Assembly (NCBI RefSeq): GCF_013407935.1
Contig: NZ_JACBZU010000004.1
Coordinates: forward strand, 248,001-312,000
From: Allomuricauda sp. ARW1Y1
GTDB taxonomy: Bacteria > Bacteroidota > Bacteroidia > Flavobacteriales > Flavobacteriaceae
Direction: 5' to 3'
DNA length: 64,000 nt
A program made the position numbers and the translations under genes. This document shows positions 62,856-64,000 of this stretch, one piece after another (the first letter of the stretch is position 1; each line of letters begins with the position of its first letter). Under the pieces are notes generated by a model that worked only from the letters and a program-made list of their open reading frames with translations, ran no database searches and was not told the DNA's origin.

Positions 62856-64000
62856 GTTGCAACTCTATTTTTCTGAACGCTTCCAATCGTTGCAATACCT
62901 CTTTGGCATCTTGCAAATAGGATTTTGCAAAGGCTTCAGACGGTTCGTTCTTATTCAATTGAAGGGCTATATTGGCAAACCCGCCCTCAAAGGCTATTTT
63001 TCCAGATTCCACATACAGCTCATCAAAATCCTTGACGATACTGGCATGGGTATTGGTCTTCACTTTTTCCGATGTCAATAATGCTTTGGCGGAATTGACT
63101 ATGGATTGATAGGAATAATAAATGCTCGCTGCCCATTTATTTTCTTGGAGGGTTTCTTCGGCTTTTTCAATCTTCTCTTGACTCTCCAGGAAGAGGGTTG
63201 CCACAAGGTCAACTATCACGCCTGCACACTCTCCAATTCCTATCTCTTGTTTATACTTTTCCTCGTTCCCCCAATCGATAAAATCATCTTGGGTGAGATT
63301 TTCAGTATCGGTCAATGGTTTTAGAAAATCATAGAAATATAACTGCCCCTTTTCCTCATAATAATCGGTGAAGGAGGCTCCATTTCCGTTGGCTTCAAAA
63401 TCGTCCAAAATAAGACGCAAAGCCTGTGGGCCTCTCTTGCTTGGGATTTTGGCTACTTTATCCGCAAATCGGGCCCTGCCATCGCCAAAATTTCCACCTC
63501 CCAACAAAACCTGAAGCGCAGGTGCCACCAACTTATCCTTGGTCCGAACAGACATTCCTTGGAAACCGATATGCGCCATATTGTGCTGTCCGCAGGCATT
63601 CATGCACCCGCTGATCTTGATAACAACATCTGGATTTTTGATGTATTGTGGATATTCCGCCTTGATGACCCTTTCGAGTTCGGCTGCGATTCCGGTACTG
63701 CTGGCAATACCCAGATTACAGGTATCGGTTCCGGGACAAGCCGTTATGTCCAATGCTTTGTTGTATCCCGCTTCGGCAAAACCAAGTTTTTGGAGTTCCT
63801 GATAAAAGAAGGGAACCAATTCCTCCTTCACGTAGGGAATCAAAATATTTTGTCTGAGCGACAAACGAATCTCTCCGGCCGCATAGTCCTGAACCAATTG
63901 GGCCAATTCGCGTGCCTTGTCGGTATAGAAATCTCCCAAAAGCACCTTGATACCGATAGCCACAAAGCCCTCTTGTTTTTGGGGCACCAAATTGGTGGAT
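62848..64000 (-). CDS. Siroheme nitrite/sulfite reductase with C-terminal HEPN-like domain (5' end outside window)
   Basis: The frame is open to the window edge; 384 residues are present. They begin in the second half of a siroheme-[4Fe-4S] reductase. The cluster/siroheme ligands are visible as ACPGTDTC (CxxxxxC) and SGCMNACGQH (CxxxC). After about residue 240 (GIGECAGVIVDLVATLF) follows an extra helical domain of ~140 residues (KAEETLQENKWAASIYYSYQSIVNSAKALL) like HEPN domains, a fusion known in Bacteroidota. Its position before cobA suggests assimilatory sulfite reduction. Confidence 0.9.
   Translation of the reverse strand, partial: STNLVPQKQEGFVAIGIKVLLGDFYTDKARELAQLVQDYAAGEIRLSLRQNILIPYVKEELVPFFYQELQKLGFAEAGYNKALDITACPGTDTCNLGIASSTGIAAELERVIKAEYPQYIKNPDVVIKISGCMNACGQHNMAHIGFQGMSVRTKDKLVAPALQVLLGGGNFGDGRARFADKVAKIPSKRGPQALRLILDDFEANGNGASFTDYYEEKGQLYFYDFLKPLTDTENLTQDDFIDWGNEEKYKQEIGIGECAGVIVDLVATLFLESQEKIEKAEETLQENKWAASIYYSYQSIVNSAKALLTSEKVKTNTHASIVKDFDELYVESGKIAFEGGFANIALQLNKNEPSEAFAKSYLQDAKEVLQRLEAFRKIELQHA

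Overview
This window comes from a member of the Bacteroidota, most likely a marine Flavobacteriaceae (Muricauda/Flagellimonas-like; the genus is an inference). The evidence is gliding-motility genes (gldA, gldB, gldC), a very long FtsZ tail, TAnnTTTG-type promoters, paralogous DUF3857/transglutaminase proteins, a methionine synthase split into two polypeptides, and weak Shine-Dalgarno signals. Both ends are cut: a receiver domain on the left and a siroheme sulfite reductase on the right.

Layout. 1-950: tail of a receiver-domain protein, a tRNA-Arg and a YqeY-like gene. 1049-16620 (minus): a complete dcw (division and cell wall) cluster, mraZ-rsmH-ftsL-ftsI-murE-mraY-murD-ftsW-murG-murC-ftsQ-ftsA-ftsZ, with tight overlaps, a candidate MraZ operator in front and a terminator behind. 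16886-23548: hydrolase, engB, an AraC regulator, pirin, gldC/gldB, nadE and an atypical response regulator. 23614-31976: dnaG, a secreted peptidase, a flavodoxin, small proteins, and an ECF sigma/transmembrane/envelope protein set. 32089-37177: polyprenyl synthase, rlmN, queA, aroA, a MazG-like gene. 37199-43078: three consecutive DUF3857/transglutaminase-fold proteins. 43161-45837: dtd, rsgA and two secreted proteins. 45970-50120: an aromatic amino acid operon (pheA, aminotransferase, tyrA, DAHP synthase/chorismate mutase) preceded by a leader-peptide attenuator. 50336-55865: gldA, a PLP decarboxylase, a serine hydrolase, a GIN lipoprotein and a PagL-like outer membrane protein. 55885-60806: a SAM-I riboswitch followed by split metH and metF. 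60924-64000: ferredoxin-NADP reductase, cobA and sulfite reductase.

How the genes work together. The dcw cluster makes lipid II and assembles the divisome. The aromatic operon converts erythrose-4-phosphate and PEP at one end and chorismate/prephenate at the other to Phe and Tyr. Its mRNA leader encodes a 23-residue peptide in which 10 residues are Phe, Tyr or Trp, followed by mutually exclusive hairpins; this is the most interesting regulatory find. The methionine genes are switched by SAM. Sulfite reductase, its siroheme supply (CobA) and a ferredoxin reductase form a sulfur assimilation group at the right edge.

Other points of note: DnaG lacks all four zinc ligands of its CHC2 finger, a NarL-type regulator has Glu in place of the phospho-accepting Asp, two of the three transglutaminase paralogues have lost Cys and His, and small dispersed palindromes lie between genes and in two cases inside coding sequence.
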